From an uncultured Schlesneria sp. (lineage in GTDB: Bacteria > Planctomycetota > Planctomycetia > Planctomycetales > Planctomycetaceae), in the NCBI GenBank assembly GCA_903899985.1, contig CAIULL010000254.1, forward strand, positions 42,640-106,639: a stretch of 64,000 nucleotides of DNA, in the 5' to 3' direction. How positions within the stretch are numbered: position 1 is the stretch's first letter; each line of letters opens with the position of its first letter. The position numbers and the translations under genes were made by a program. Below the pieces are notes generated by a model. The model had not been told where the DNA came from, searched no databases, and worked only from the letters and a program-made list of their open reading frames with translations. Positions 9,320-18,033 of this stretch are shown here, piece after piece.

Positions 9320-10795
9320 ATGATGCAGTGGCGGCAATTTGGGTTGACGGTTCTGTTGATCGTGGTCGGCAGCGGGTTGTTTGTGAATTCGGCCCGTGCA
9401 GCAACCGAAGATGAATACTACGAATTGATGAAGGTCTTCGTAGATACCTTCGAACAGATTGACCGCAATTACGTCACTCAAGTCGACAAGCGCGAATTGA
9501 TCGAAGCCGCGATGCGAGGCATGCTTCTGAAACTCGATCCCTATTCGTCGTACATCGACAAACAGGAGTTACGAAGTTTTACGGAACATGTCGAACAGGA
9601 ATTCGGTGGGATCGGTATCCAGGTCACGATTGATCCACGGACACGTCAGCTGATGGTTATGACCCCTCTACCGGGGACCCCCGCTTACAAGGCAGGTGTG
9701 CTTGCAGGTGACCGTATTCTGGAAATCGACGACAAATTGACCGCCGACTTCCAGGAAGGTCGCGAAATGGATTCTGCGATCTCGCTGATGCGTGGCAAGC
9801 CAGGAGCATCAGTGAAAATCAAATTACAGCACGAAGGTTCTGAGACTCCTGTAACCATCGAAGTCACCCGAGATGTCATCAAGACCCCAACCGTTCTGGG
9901 CGACCATTACGATGCCAAAGGGGAGTGGTCATTCATGCTCGATGAAAAGGAAAAAATCGGCTACATCCGCCTGACCAGTTTCGGACGCAACAGTGCCGAA
10001 GAAATCCACGACGCCTTAACGAAACTCCAAAAAGAGGGGATGCGGGCACTGGTTCTGGATATGCGGTTCAATCCCGGTGGCCTGTTGACCGCTGCGACTG
10101 CCATCGCTGATTTCTTTATCTCGAACGGAGTGATCGTCAGCACGAAGGGACGCAACACAGAAGAACACTTCGTTGAAGCCAAGAAAGCCGGAACTTTCAG
10201 TGGTTTTCCAATGGCCGTGCTCGTCAATCGCTATAGCGCGTCAGCGGCCGAAATCGTCAGCGCCTGCCTGCAGGACTATAAGCGCGCGATTATCGTTGGT
10301 GAACGGACCTGGGGAAAAGGAAGTGTGCAGAACGTGGTTGAACTGGAAGGGGGCCAGAGCGCATTGAAACTGACAACCGCCAGTTACCACCGACCGAGCG
10401 GCAAGAACATCCACCGGTTCCCTAAAGCGACAGAAAAAGACGAATGGGGCGTCATGCCTGACCCTGGGTATGAATATAAGATGACATTCGACGAAATGCG
10501 TGATTTGGATAATTCCCGACGTGAACGCGAAGTCATTCGCAAGGATGGAACGGTTCCACAATCGACGTTCGTGGATAAACAACTGAATTCAGCACTCGAT
10601 GGAATTAAAAAACAATTGGCTGAAGGAAAGCCGATTGTCGAACAACCCGTTGAACGAGCTGCTGACCCCGAGAAAAAGGGGGTGGAAAAGAAAGCTGCAG
10701 GAATCATCAACCCCGCAAAATCACCAGTCCCGTTTGTTGACGCGATTCTCGAATACTGGCGAGTGCAATCAGACCGGCGAGTTCAATTCCTGTGA
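9320..10795 (+). CDS. S41 family C-terminal processing peptidase with PDZ domain
   Basis: About 491 residues. The ATG at 9320 follows a GAAGGAAATGAG ribosome-binding site and starts a membrane-export signal (WRQFGLTVLLIVVGSGLFVN, then SARAA); an in-frame start at 9197 would put 41 poorly conserved residues first. An N-terminal helical region is followed by the PDZ domain (FGGIGIQVTIDPR, LPGTPAYKAGVLAGDRILEI) and the S41 fold (IGYIRLTSFGRNSA, LVLDMRFNPGGLL). The catalytic pair is Ser308 in NRYSASAAEI and Lys333 in TWGKGSVQ. The protein should cleave substrates near their C termini in the periplasm. The tail after residue 430 is charged and variable. Confidence 0.92.
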   Translation: MMQWRQFGLTVLLIVVGSGLFVNSARAATEDEYYELMKVFVDTFEQIDRNYVTQVDKRELIEAAMRGMLLKLDPYSSYIDKQELRSFTEHVEQEFGGIGIQVTIDPRTRQLMVMTPLPGTPAYKAGVLAGDRILEIDDKLTADFQEGREMDSAISLMRGKPGASVKIKLQHEGSETPVTIEVTRDVIKTPTVLGDHYDAKGEWSFMLDEKEKIGYIRLTSFGRNSAEEIHDALTKLQKEGMRALVLDMRFNPGGLLTAATAIADFFISNGVIVSTKGRNTEEHFVEAKKAGTFSGFPMAVLVNRYSASAAEIVSACLQDYKRAIIVGERTWGKGSVQNVVELEGGQSALKLTTASYHRPSGKNIHRFPKATEKDEWGVMPDPGYEYKMTFDEMRDLDNSRREREVIRKDGTVPQSTFVDKQLNSALDGIKKQLAEGKPIVEQPVERAADPEKKGVEKKAAGIINPAKSPVPFVDAILEYWRVQSDRRVQFL

Positions 10796-10823
10796 GTGAT
10801 TTCTCTTTGTAACGCATCGACTC

Positions 10824-11738
10824 ATGTTTGGCTCAAAAACTCCGGCATCGCTTGACGATCCAACGGCACTCGCTCGATTTGGCGGGCTGGAAGTCGTCGC
10901 CAAGATGATCGTCGAAGGTTACATGATCGGGCAGCACAAAAGCCCTTTCAAAGGCTCGAGTGTCGAATTCGTTGAACATCGGCAGTACTACCCCGGTGAT
11001 GAGATCCGGCATATCGACTGGCGAGCCTACGGCAAAACGGGTCATTACTACGTCAAGGAATACGAAGAAGAAACGAATCTTCGTGCGTACCTGCTCGTCG
11101 ATTGTTCGGGCAGCATGGCGTTTCGAGGTAAGACGATCAGCAAGTTCGACTATGCTCGACAACTGGCGGCATCGCTTGCCTATCTTTTGCTGAGCCAGCG
11201 CGATGGATGTGGGTTGATCACGTTCGACACGAAGGTGAAAGACCGGTGGGAACCATCCACGAATCGCGAGACGTTCGGGCAGATCGTCAGGTTGCTTGAA
11301 GCTAGAAGCCCAGGGCAGGAAGGGAGTCTGGGAAACGTCGTCGCTCAGATTCTGCCGTCATTGAAACGGCGGTGTCTGGTATTTCTATTCACCGATGGTT
11401 TTGACAATCTGGAATCATTTGCAGCGGCTTTAAAGCAATTGCGGATGGCACGCCATGAAGTGATTCTTTTTCAAATCACAGCCCCGGAAGAAGAAGAGTT
11501 CCCCTATACCCAGCCAACTCAATTCCGAAACCTCGAAAAAACAGGCCAGGAGATCCTGGCCGACCCGCATCGATTGCGAAAACTGTATCTGTCACGATTC
11601 AAGGCGTTTCGCGAGGGGCTGATCAAACAATGCGGTTCAGCCGGAATCGATTTTCTGTCACTGACGACCGAACAACCCTACCAAAAAGCATTGGGAGAAT
11701 TTCTCTCAATGCGAGTTCAACGCAAACGGCAGAGATAG
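10824..11738 (+). CDS. DUF58 domain protein (vWA-like, MoxR-associated type)
   Basis: 304 residues. The family motif is clear: FKGSSVEFVEHRQYYPGDE, then IRHIDWRAYGKTGHYYVKEY, then LLVDCSGSMAF, the start of a vWA-like domain with a DxSGS metal-ion site. Further on are GCGLITFDTKV and VFLFTDGFDNLESF. DUF58 proteins usually stand beside MoxR AAA+ ATPases and help assemble complexes or activate enzymes. No moxR gene is adjacent here, so the operon is either split or begins elsewhere. No membrane segment is visible, so it is probably cytoplasmic. It starts 28 bases after the S41 peptidase and may share its transcript. Confidence 0.9.
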   Translation: MFGSKTPASLDDPTALARFGGLEVVAKMIVEGYMIGQHKSPFKGSSVEFVEHRQYYPGDEIRHIDWRAYGKTGHYYVKEYEEETNLRAYLLVDCSGSMAFRGKTISKFDYARQLAASLAYLLLSQRDGCGLITFDTKVKDRWEPSTNRETFGQIVRLLEARSPGQEGSLGNVVAQILPSLKRRCLVFLFTDGFDNLESFAAALKQLRMARHEVILFQITAPEEEEFPYTQPTQFRNLEKTGQEILADPHRLRKLYLSRFKAFREGLIKQCGSAGIDFLSLTTEQPYQKALGEFLSMRVQRKRQR

Positions 11739-11743
11739 CCGTA

Positions 11744-11764
11744 GTGGAGGCTTCCAGCCTCCAC
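11744..11764. repeat. Palindromic repeat / hairpin after DUF58 gene
   Basis: GTGGAGGC, loop TTCCA, GCCTCCAC: a perfect 8-bp stem starting six bases after the DUF58 stop codon. There is no T-run, so it is more likely a dispersed palindromic element than a classic terminator, though it could end or stabilise the transcript. I recall the same GGAGGC-TTCCA-GCCTCC phrase as a recurrent planctomycete intergenic sequence, which is recollection and was not checked. Confidence 0.6.
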
Positions 11765-11875
11765 ATAAGAATTCCCGCAGTAGCTCATAGTTAACGGATG
11801 AAACATGGTATTCGCTTGAAGATGTTTTATTGCGTCAAAAAGGCATCGTTCTAGAAGGCATCACCCTAAAAGGAC

Positions 11876-12000
11876 TTATTGCCCTGAATGGGCAACAGAT
11901 ACCAGCCCAGGGCAAGCTCGTCTTCGAGCGCCGCCCTGGGTGAGGATCACACAAAACGTGGCTTGCCCTGAAGGGGCTCGACGACCTGTCTCTTTTGATC
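11876..12000. repeat. GC-rich palindromic repeat (GCCCTGAANGGGC / CCCAGGGC type)
   Basis: This stretch has nested palindromes: GCCC-TGAAT-GGGC at 11881, CCCAGGGC near 11906 paired with GCCCTGGG at 11933-11940 around an inner AGCTCG/CGAGCG stem, and a second GCCCTGAAGGGGC at about 11965. The block fills most of the 300 bases between the DUF58 and DJ-1 genes. It looks like a mobile or dispersed repeat rather than a regulator. No gene is seen in it. Confidence 0.55.
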
Positions 12001-12037
12001 AACGTCAAATCGTAAATGAAAAAAGAAAGTCAAACCA

Positions 12038-12619
12038 ATGTCAGCTAAGAAACTGTTGCTCCTCGCCGGAGATTTCGTCGAAGATTACGAAATCATGGTT
12101 CCATTCCAGGCGTTGTCGTTTGTCGGCTATCAAGTTGACGCCGTCTGTCCCGGTAAAAAAGCCGGAGACAAAGTCCGCACAGCGATCCATGATTTTGAAG
12201 GGGATCAAACCTACAGCGAAAAGCCGGGTCACAATTTCACGTTGAATGCAACGTTTGCGGAAATCAAAGCCAGCGATTACGCCGGGTTGGTGATTCCCGG
12301 TGGTCGAGCTCCCGAGTATCTGCGTTTGAACGAAGATGTTCTGAATCTAATCCGATCATTCGCCAAGGATCAAAAACCGATCGCCGCGATCTGTCATGGT
12401 GCTCAGTTACTGACCGCTGCCGGAGTCATCAAAGGCCGTCGCTGCACGGCCTATCCCGCCTGCGGACCGGAAATCACCGCAGCAGGGGGGCAATATGTCG
12501 CCGTCCCCGTCGATCATTCTTATGTCGACGGGAATTTTGTCACAGCCCCCGCTTGGCCGGCTCATCCTGCCTGGCTAAGAGACTTCGCCAAAGTGCTGGG
12601 AGCGAAGTTCGAGATTTAA
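12038..12619 (+). CDS. DJ-1/PfpI family protein (putative deglycase/protease-like)
   Basis: 193 residues, normal for the family. It opens with [20 protein letters not shown], whose early acidic residues include the conserved Glu of the active site. It then has [13 protein letters not shown] and the nucleophile elbow [10 protein letters not shown] with Cys119, followed by [14 protein letters not shown]. The pattern resembles the PfpI/YhbO branch more than chaperone DJ-1. Expected location is the cytoplasm; members have been assigned deglycase, glyoxalase III or protease activities, and these cannot be separated from sequence. It is a single gene with repeats upstream. Confidence 0.88.
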   Translation: MSAKKLLLLAGDFVEDYEIMVPFQALSFVGYQVDAVCPGKKAGDKVRTAIHDFEGDQTYSEKPGHNFTLNATFAEIKASDYAGLVIPGGRAPEYLRLNEDVLNLIRSFAKDQKPIAAICHGAQLLTAAGVIKGRRCTAYPACGPEITAAGGQYVAVPVDHSYVDGNFVTAPAWPAHPAWLRDFAKVLGAKFEI

Positions 12620-12849
12620 TGAACCGGACCTGACAAATGCCGCAATTGTTGTTGATTGCGATCAACTGCAGTTTTAGAATTAACCGTCCCGAACGCTTTA
12701 CGAGAAAACCGCGATTCTGACGTTACGTTCCATTTCATTCGTCGTAAAACGGATTTTCGATTCGTGTTCTGGTTGTTTTTCATCGCGTTGTCCGTGATTT
12801 CTCATAGACGCGAACCCCATTCTCGTAGCTCTTTTCCAACGCATCGGCC

Positions 12850-14844
12850 ATGAACTATTCGTACAAATTGCTGTGGAACTTAAGCTGGTTGTCTCCGCAG
12901 CTAATCGTTGACATCATCCTCTTGGCAATAACCTTTTCTCGCGTGCGCGTTAATAAGAATGTAAGAGCTTGGGCAAGTCTGGCTTTTGTCACAGTGCTAC
13001 TTTCGCATTTGCTGGTCGGAGGCGGTATTTTTGTGGAGGATTGGTACGACCATGCCAACAACGAAATTGGGCTTGAAGAGGAAGTCGATGGAGCGGCGAC
13101 AAAGAGGGACACGGACAAACAAGCGCAATTCTGGAGTAACCAAGAGAGTCGGCACTTTTGGATGTGGACTTTTTGGTACGGTGAGACGTTACTAGATTCG
13201 TTCGCTCTGATCGCGCTACTTGTCGGAATTTATGCGATCGGAACCACAGTGGAGACAAACGGGTCGGAACGAGAAAATTCAACACACGAGAACAAAGCGG
13301 TTTTTGGTAATCGTGCTGCATTTGAGTGTTTTACTGGTATTATTTTACTGGGGCTCTGGGTAATCTACATTTGCTATTTTGGCGAGAAACTGCGTCGATT
13401 ATCGGAGCCATCCTTTACCTGGTGGTCAATAGATATGACCTGCCGCTCGTTACCTTATTTAGCCGTATTATGTGGTGGGATAATTGGACTATCGTTATCG
13501 AAAACCACAGATGTACGCATAGGACAAGTTGCGCTTTGCGGACTTATTTTAAAGGCGGTTAACTATGTGTTTCTTGTAATATTAGGGCCTGCTATTGCAT
13601 ATAGCTCTTTTAAAGGCAATATCAATTCTGACGTCGTAGATGTTATATCGACATTGAGCCGCATCATCGTAATGTTTTTGGACGTCACATCGAACTTATT
13701 TCTTTGGTTCGCGTTGATGTCCGAGCAACAGCATGAGAAGTGCATCCCCTCGTCCAGCATCATCGAACTAGAAGATCCACTGTTTGAATTGCGTTTCTTG
13801 ATTCGAAGAATTGGCTTTGTGATTATCGGACTCGCATGGATAAGCGTACTGTTGACGGCGGTTTGTTTTTGGGCCGTCGAAAAAGTCGTTATTGCTGCAA
13901 TGATTGCATTTTTAATTACCATCGGAGTATGGATGAAGGCGATCGTGATGACTTTTATGATGCCAAATCAGAAGCCTAACGCGATCTATCTTCGATCATT
14001 TCGAAATGATTTGGCGTCGTATCCTGTTCGGATCGCTATTCAAGAGGCGCTTGGTCCTCAATTTCGATTGACGGGTATCAGAGATCCGCGAAAAAGAAAG
14101 ATTGCGGTATGGGGGTATGTCATTGGTCCAGCGATCTGGGCGTATCGATACTGTACTCCGAAATACATGGACCTTGAGGCCGGCGAAGATTGGAAAGCAC
14201 GCCTTTGGAACTCCCTGCAATCCGCAAGAATTGCAATCCTCGATCTGACTGACGTTACTAGTTTTGTCAGTGAAGAAATTAAACTTGCAAGTGACGCATT
14301 GGGGCATGGCCGGCTTTTATTTGTGATCGACGAGTCGCGCACACTGGACGAATGGGAGCAATTTATCCACGCGAAAATCGAGCGTCGTCCTGAAGGTCAA
14401 TTACAAATTGTTTGTTGGAACCATAAAGGACTTAGGTCGTTTAAAGAGAAGGTAGCCAATATCGTTGTAAATCTGCCGGGCCCGATACGACATCGTTCCG
14501 CACCTAGTTCTTTGTGTGGTCCCACGTATCGAACGCGGTGGATTGAACGCCGCGCAATTGGATTTCTTTTCACATTTGGGTCGCTTCAATTCCTCTTGAC
14601 CGCCATCATGATTTCGGTGGCAATGCTTCCTGGCATTCCCGAAATCATGGGTGCAAAGGGAACTGCCCGACTCTTGTCGCCTTTCTTCTGGGCGGAGACC
14701 GCAATGGCACTTTGGCTGCTATGGAATATGATCATATTTGCAAAAGAGGTTGGAGTTAACTACGAACGTCGAAAAGCTGTGGCAGCAATTGTCGCATTGT
14801 CCGCAATTATTGTTGGCACTATTTTGTTAAGTTTTATTCGTTGA
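12850..14844 (+). CDS. Polytopic membrane protein with putative TIR/SLOG-like cytosolic domain
   Basis: 664 residues, not a family I can name. Some nine hydrophobic segments lie in residues 10-365, a soluble domain spans about 375-560, and three more hydrophobic segments lie at 570-660. The soluble part starts with AIYLRSFRNDLASYPVRIAI and contains DWKARLWNSLQSARIAILDL followed by SFVSEEIKLASDAL and GHGRLLFVIDE. This strand-helix order, with the W...L..A..I..L and E-phi-K-A pattern, resembles the TIR-like domain seen downstream of membrane regions in bacterial LRSFxDD proteins; that is inference. Codons and spacers are clearly AT-richer than in neighbours, suggesting acquisition by transfer. 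Confidence 0.6.
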   Translation: MNYSYKLLWNLSWLSPQLIVDIILLAITFSRVRVNKNVRAWASLAFVTVLLSHLLVGGGIFVEDWYDHANNEIGLEEEVDGAATKRDTDKQAQFWSNQESRHFWMWTFWYGETLLDSFALIALLVGIYAIGTTVETNGSERENSTHENKAVFGNRAAFECFTGIILLGLWVIYICYFGEKLRRLSEPSFTWWSIDMTCRSLPYLAVLCGGIIGLSLSKTTDVRIGQVALCGLILKAVNYVFLVILGPAIAYSSFKGNINSDVVDVISTLSRIIVMFLDVTSNLFLWFALMSEQQHEKCIPSSSIIELEDPLFELRFLIRRIGFVIIGLAWISVLLTAVCFWAVEKVVIAAMIAFLITIGVWMKAIVMTFMMPNQKPNAIYLRSFRNDLASYPVRIAIQEALGPQFRLTGIRDPRKRKIAVWGYVIGPAIWAYRYCTPKYMDLEAGEDWKARLWNSLQSARIAILDLTDVTSFVSEEIKLASDALGHGRLLFVIDESRTLDEWEQFIHAKIERRPEGQLQIVCWNHKGLRSFKEKVANIVVNLPGPIRHRSAPSSLCGPTYRTRWIERRAIGFLFTFGSLQFLLTAIMISVAMLPGIPEIMGAKGTARLLSPFFWAETAMALWLLWNMIIFAKEVGVNYERRKAVAAIVALSAIIVGTILLSFIR

Positions 14845-14919
14845 AACAACGCTCAACGGCAAACGCAACAGAGTCTTTTGCAGCGCGACTAAAACGCGTT
14901 CGAACGACCGAGATTTCAA

Positions 14920-15954
14920 TTATTTCGCCGGTAGCGCGAAATCGCCCGCCAGGTTTCGCCACATCGAATGGACGTGATTGGCGTTGTTCTGGGTGTTGTT
15001 GTATTCGATGACGAAGGTCGGCCCCTGCACTCGGTAATGGTGTGCCTGATGCAGATCCGGTTCGCCGTACCAGGCAAACGTGATTTTATCCAGACCTGCT
15101 GAATTCAATGCGGTGCGACGCTCCGCTTCAACATCATCGGGAAGGTTCTTCAGGTATTCTCCCAAAAGTTCCTGCATCAATTTCTTCTGATCATCAGACA
15201 TTTTGCTGACCGGAAGTCCGACCGCTTCGCCGACGACAGCTTGAGGATTTGGTTGAGCAGCGACGGGACCTAACGGAACTTCACCAGGGGCTTCTTTACT
15301 GACCCAGCACAACTTTTGTTGTTCGGGATTACAGAGCTTCAGGATCTGACGAGCGATGTCCTCTTCAGGTCCCAAGACACGGATCGTTCGGCCCTTACCA
15401 GCTTCGATTGTGCCAGGGTTGGCTCCGAAGAACTCGGGCGTGCTGCCAATCACCTTGCCGTCTTTGATGCTGAAATTGAGGCACAGGTGATGACCTTCGA
15501 CGCGCCAACCCCACAGGCCGGTTTCGGAAGGTGTACCGAAAATACTGATATAGTACTTGCCGGGATCTCGGCGATCACGTCGATAGGCTCGTTCGCCCGG
15601 TTCGATCAGATACAGCACCTCTTCAAGGCTCATGACGTTCAACGCCTGATCGTAGCCCGCTTCCGACAGGCCACTACGGATCAGTTTTTGAGCGGCCTGG
15701 AGAGGTGCTCCTTCCAAGGCCTTGAGCGGCAATCCTTTTCTCTCGCGAGGAATAAAATGCCAGTTCAATCGCTCAGGGTCATCGTATTTGAACGACGTCA
15801 CTTTGACCTGGTCAGGGGTAATTGCCGCGAGAAAACCCTTGGCCGCTTCGGTCATTCCAAGCCCCGTCTTGGGAACTGGTTGTGACTGAGCTACTAATAG
15901 TGCCCCCATTGCGAAGAGGACCGTAAAAGCAAGGATCAGCTTCCGAGTTGCCAT
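14920..15954 (-). CDS. DUF3500 family secreted protein
   Basis: 344 residues with a signal peptide (KLILAFTVLFAMGALLVAQS). Family markers: RLNWHFIPRERKGLPL near residue 65, SEAGYDQALNVMSLEEVLY, DPGKYYISIFGTPS, GWRVEGHHLCLNFSI, EFFGANPGTIEAG, and the terminal DLHQAHHYRVQGPTFVIEYN, then NNANHVHSMWRN. Several conserved His residues hint at metal binding. The protein is exported and its function is unknown. It is transcribed away from the membrane-protein gene downstream and lies 91 bases after the HIT gene, so the two could share a transcript. Confidence 0.85.
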   Translation of the reverse strand: MATRKLILAFTVLFAMGALLVAQSQPVPKTGLGMTEAAKGFLAAITPDQVKVTSFKYDDPERLNWHFIPRERKGLPLKALEGAPLQAAQKLIRSGLSEAGYDQALNVMSLEEVLYLIEPGERAYRRDRRDPGKYYISIFGTPSETGLWGWRVEGHHLCLNFSIKDGKVIGSTPEFFGANPGTIEAGKGRTIRVLGPEEDIARQILKLCNPEQQKLCWVSKEAPGEVPLGPVAAQPNPQAVVGEAVGLPVSKMSDDQKKLMQELLGEYLKNLPDDVEAERRTALNSAGLDKITFAWYGEPDLHQAHHYRVQGPTFVIEYNNTQNNANHVHSMWRNLAGDFALPAK

Positions 15955-16045
15955 GAATTTTTTCCTAAGGTGTGAAACATGAGGGTAGGGGGGATGGATC
16001 AGTCTGCTTAAATCTTCCGTGTGGTGTTGAACGGAGTATCTTTTG

Positions 16046-16381
16046 TTAACCCGGAGGCCAACTGAGAGGTCGTCCGCCGAGCAGATGGATATGAAGGTGG
16101 TTCACCGATTGTCCTCCATTTCGGCCACAATTGATGACTGTTCGATAGCCATCAGTCAGTTGCAATTGAACAGCGAGTTTGCGGGCGACGCAAAGGAGAT
16201 GTCCCAGCAATGGAGCATCGTCATCCGTCGAATCATCCAGCGAAGGGATTTCTTTCTTGGGGATGATCAAAACATGAGTCGGTGCCTGACCATTGATATC
16301 CCGAAACGCGAGGCATTGTTCATCTTCGAACAGGATTTCGGCAGGGATCTCACGATCAATGATGCGTTTGAAAATCGTCAT
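16046..16381 (-). CDS. HIT family protein, HINT-like purine-nucleoside phosphoramidase
   Basis: 111 residues, the standard length of HINT-type HIT proteins. It begins TIFKRIIDREIPAEILFEDE and includes AFRDINGQAPTHVLIIPKK. The catalytic histidine triad is intact in GGQSVNHLHIHLLGGRPLSW (H-phi-H-phi-H). Such enzymes hydrolyse AMP-lysine and other phosphoramidates in the cytoplasm. It is separated from bioF by 324 bases that contain an inverted repeat, so it probably has its own promoter. Confidence 0.93.
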   Translation of the reverse strand: MTIFKRIIDREIPAEILFEDEQCLAFRDINGQAPTHVLIIPKKEIPSLDDSTDDDAPLLGHLLCVARKLAVQLQLTDGYRTVINCGRNGGQSVNHLHIHLLGGRPLSWPPG

Positions 16382-16549
16382 GTCTGCACGTCCCAGACCA
16401 AACGGTCTACAGAGATCCCAACATCAGCAAGGCAAGGGTGATTTCTCATGCGGACGTTAGCAAAAGCCCCGATGGAACTCAAACATTGGCCCACTCGTCA
16501 ATTGCGTGAGCAATTATTTCGCCAGGAAACAACGATCAAGTGCGTGATA

Positions 16550-16680
16550 AAAACGAAACCCCACCCCCTCTGGGGTGGTTAACGGGCATTTGCCCTAGCG
16601 TCTTTATACTTGCGATTAAATCGAGAATAATTCTGGTTCACAGGGTCTTTAACCACCTCCGTGGAGGGGGTGGCGTTTTA
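16550..16680. repeat. Imperfect inverted repeat of two GC-rich hairpins (MITE-like)
   Basis: Two arms about 32 bases long, 16551-16582 and 16649-16679, are near reverse complements. The left holds CCACCCC-CTCT-GGGGTGG followed by TTAA; the right holds TTAACCACC then a run of G and GGTGG. Each arm is also a hairpin on its own, and the outer bases (AAAACG / CGTTTT) pair too. The AT-rich middle is about 65 bases. The element lies just downstream of bioF. It could be a small palindromic mobile element or a double terminator. I see no gene in the surrounding 16382-16705 spacer. Confidence 0.6.
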
Positions 16681-16705
16681 GCCCTAGGTTGAAACATTTG
16701 CCGAC

Positions 16706-17884
16706 TTATGTCGATCGGGAAGCAGGTATCAATTCACCAATTTTCACGGCCAGAGTCGTTACGACTTCCTCCGGCAGGTTGCTGTGCAGTGTAACCCGCA
16801 GCCGCGATGTTCCTGTAGGGACAGTCGGAGGACGGATCGCTCCGACCAGAAAACCGTGTTCCAGAAGTCGTTCGGCGACATTCATTGCCGCCTGAGGTTC
16901 TTGCAGAACAATGGGGACGATCGGCCCAACAGAACCAGGGAAGGGGACGACACAATTGCTGGCAAGCTGATCTCGAAACAGTCGGCAGAGGGCGTGAAGC
17001 CGGTCACGTCGCGACGGCTCTGACTTGATAATTTCCACGGCCGCAGTTGCAGCGGCACAAAGTAATGGTGGAAGGGAAGTCGAATAAATCTGTGTCCGGG
17101 CTTTGTTCCATAAGAAATCGATCAACGTCTGGCTGCCGGTCACGAATCCGCCAAGTGATCCGATGGCCTTACTTAATGTGCCAATCCGAACGCTGATCCG
17201 CTCTTCGACATTCAGCAGTTCCGCAACACCTCGACCTCGTTCGCCAAAAACGCCGGTTCCGTGAGCCTCGTCAAGGATCACTGTCGCATCATGCTTTTCA
17301 GCGATCTCGCACAGCTCGGGAAGCGGGGCCAGGTCGCCATCCATGCTGAATACGCTGTCCGTTACGAGAAACTTGCGCCGAGCCCTCTCCCGAGCCAATG
17401 ACCGCTGTAGCCCCGGCAGATCATCGTGCCGATAGACACGAAGCCGAGCTCCTGAGAGTCTGCAACCGTCAACCAGGCTCGCATGGTTCCAGCGATCGCA
17501 AAAAACCACATCGCCGGCACCTGCTAATGCGGCCACCGTGCCGACATTGGCCGCCATTCCCGTCGGAAACAGGATGGCGGCTTCGGCCCCTTCGAACTCG
17601 GCTAAAGCGCGTTCAAGATTTACGTGCAGGTCTGTTCGACCCGATACCAGCGGACTGGCTTTTGACCCGACACCGCGCGAGCGAAGTCCCTCTGTTGCCG
17701 CCGCGACAACTCGCGGATCGTTGGCAAGACCGAGGTAGTCGTTGGAGGCGAAGTCCCAGGCATCGCCTCCGTCAATTAATACCCGTCCATCCCCAATCGG
17801 CTTAACCTCGCGACGGCGTCGAAACAGTCCTTTTTCGGACAGTTTTTGAAGTTCGTCCGGAAGCCAGTTGAGCCGATCGTTCAT
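16706..17884 (-). CDS. bioF: 8-amino-7-oxononanoate synthase (alpha-oxoamine synthase family)
   Basis: 392 residues, the usual length. PLP-dependent condensation of L-alanine with pimeloyl-ACP or pimeloyl-CoA, the first committed step of the biotin ring. Seen: WDFASNDYLGLANDP, GVGSKASPLVSGRTDLHVNL, FPTGMAANVGTVAAL, DRWNHASLVDGCRLSGA, the PLP ring-stacking region VTDSVFSMDGDLAPL, DEAHGTGVFGERGRG, and the Schiff-base Lys in RIGTLSKAIGSLGG. Glycine C-acetyltransferase (kbl) shares these motifs, but the GSLGGFV context and N-terminal FRRRREV-like residues favour BioF. No other bio gene is adjacent. Confidence 0.85.
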   Translation of the reverse strand: MNDRLNWLPDELQKLSEKGLFRRRREVKPIGDGRVLIDGGDAWDFASNDYLGLANDPRVVAAATEGLRSRGVGSKASPLVSGRTDLHVNLERALAEFEGAEAAILFPTGMAANVGTVAALAGAGDVVFCDRWNHASLVDGCRLSGARLRVYRHDDLPGLQRSLARERARRKFLVTDSVFSMDGDLAPLPELCEIAEKHDATVILDEAHGTGVFGERGRGVAELLNVEERISVRIGTLSKAIGSLGGFVTGSQTLIDFLWNKARTQIYSTSLPPLLCAAATAAVEIIKSEPSRRDRLHALCRLFRDQLASNCVVPFPGSVGPIVPIVLQEPQAAMNVAERLLEHGFLVGAIRPPTVPTGTSRLRVTLHSNLPEEVVTTLAVKIGELIPASRST

Positions 17885-17946
17885 CTCAGCTTCTCGTTCA
17901 ATTCCGATAGACGCGTGGCAATCATCATGGCACGTTCAGATTCATT

Positions 17947-17986
17947 GCAAAAACAGCCGGGAGTATCATCTCAGATACTCCCGGCT
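17947..17986 (-). terminator. Rho-independent terminator of the MFS gene
   Basis: Read on the minus strand: a perfect 13-bp stem, AGCCGGGAGTATC / GATACTCCCGGCT, with a 6-base loop, followed by GTTTTTG. It starts 48 bases after the stop of the transporter gene and before bioF, so it should separate the two transcripts. This is the clearest intrinsic terminator in the window. Confidence 0.9.
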
Positions 17987-18033
17987 GAAGAGAAGTTCAA
18001 CTCATGTTGTCATGACTAAAACGAGGATCAGAG

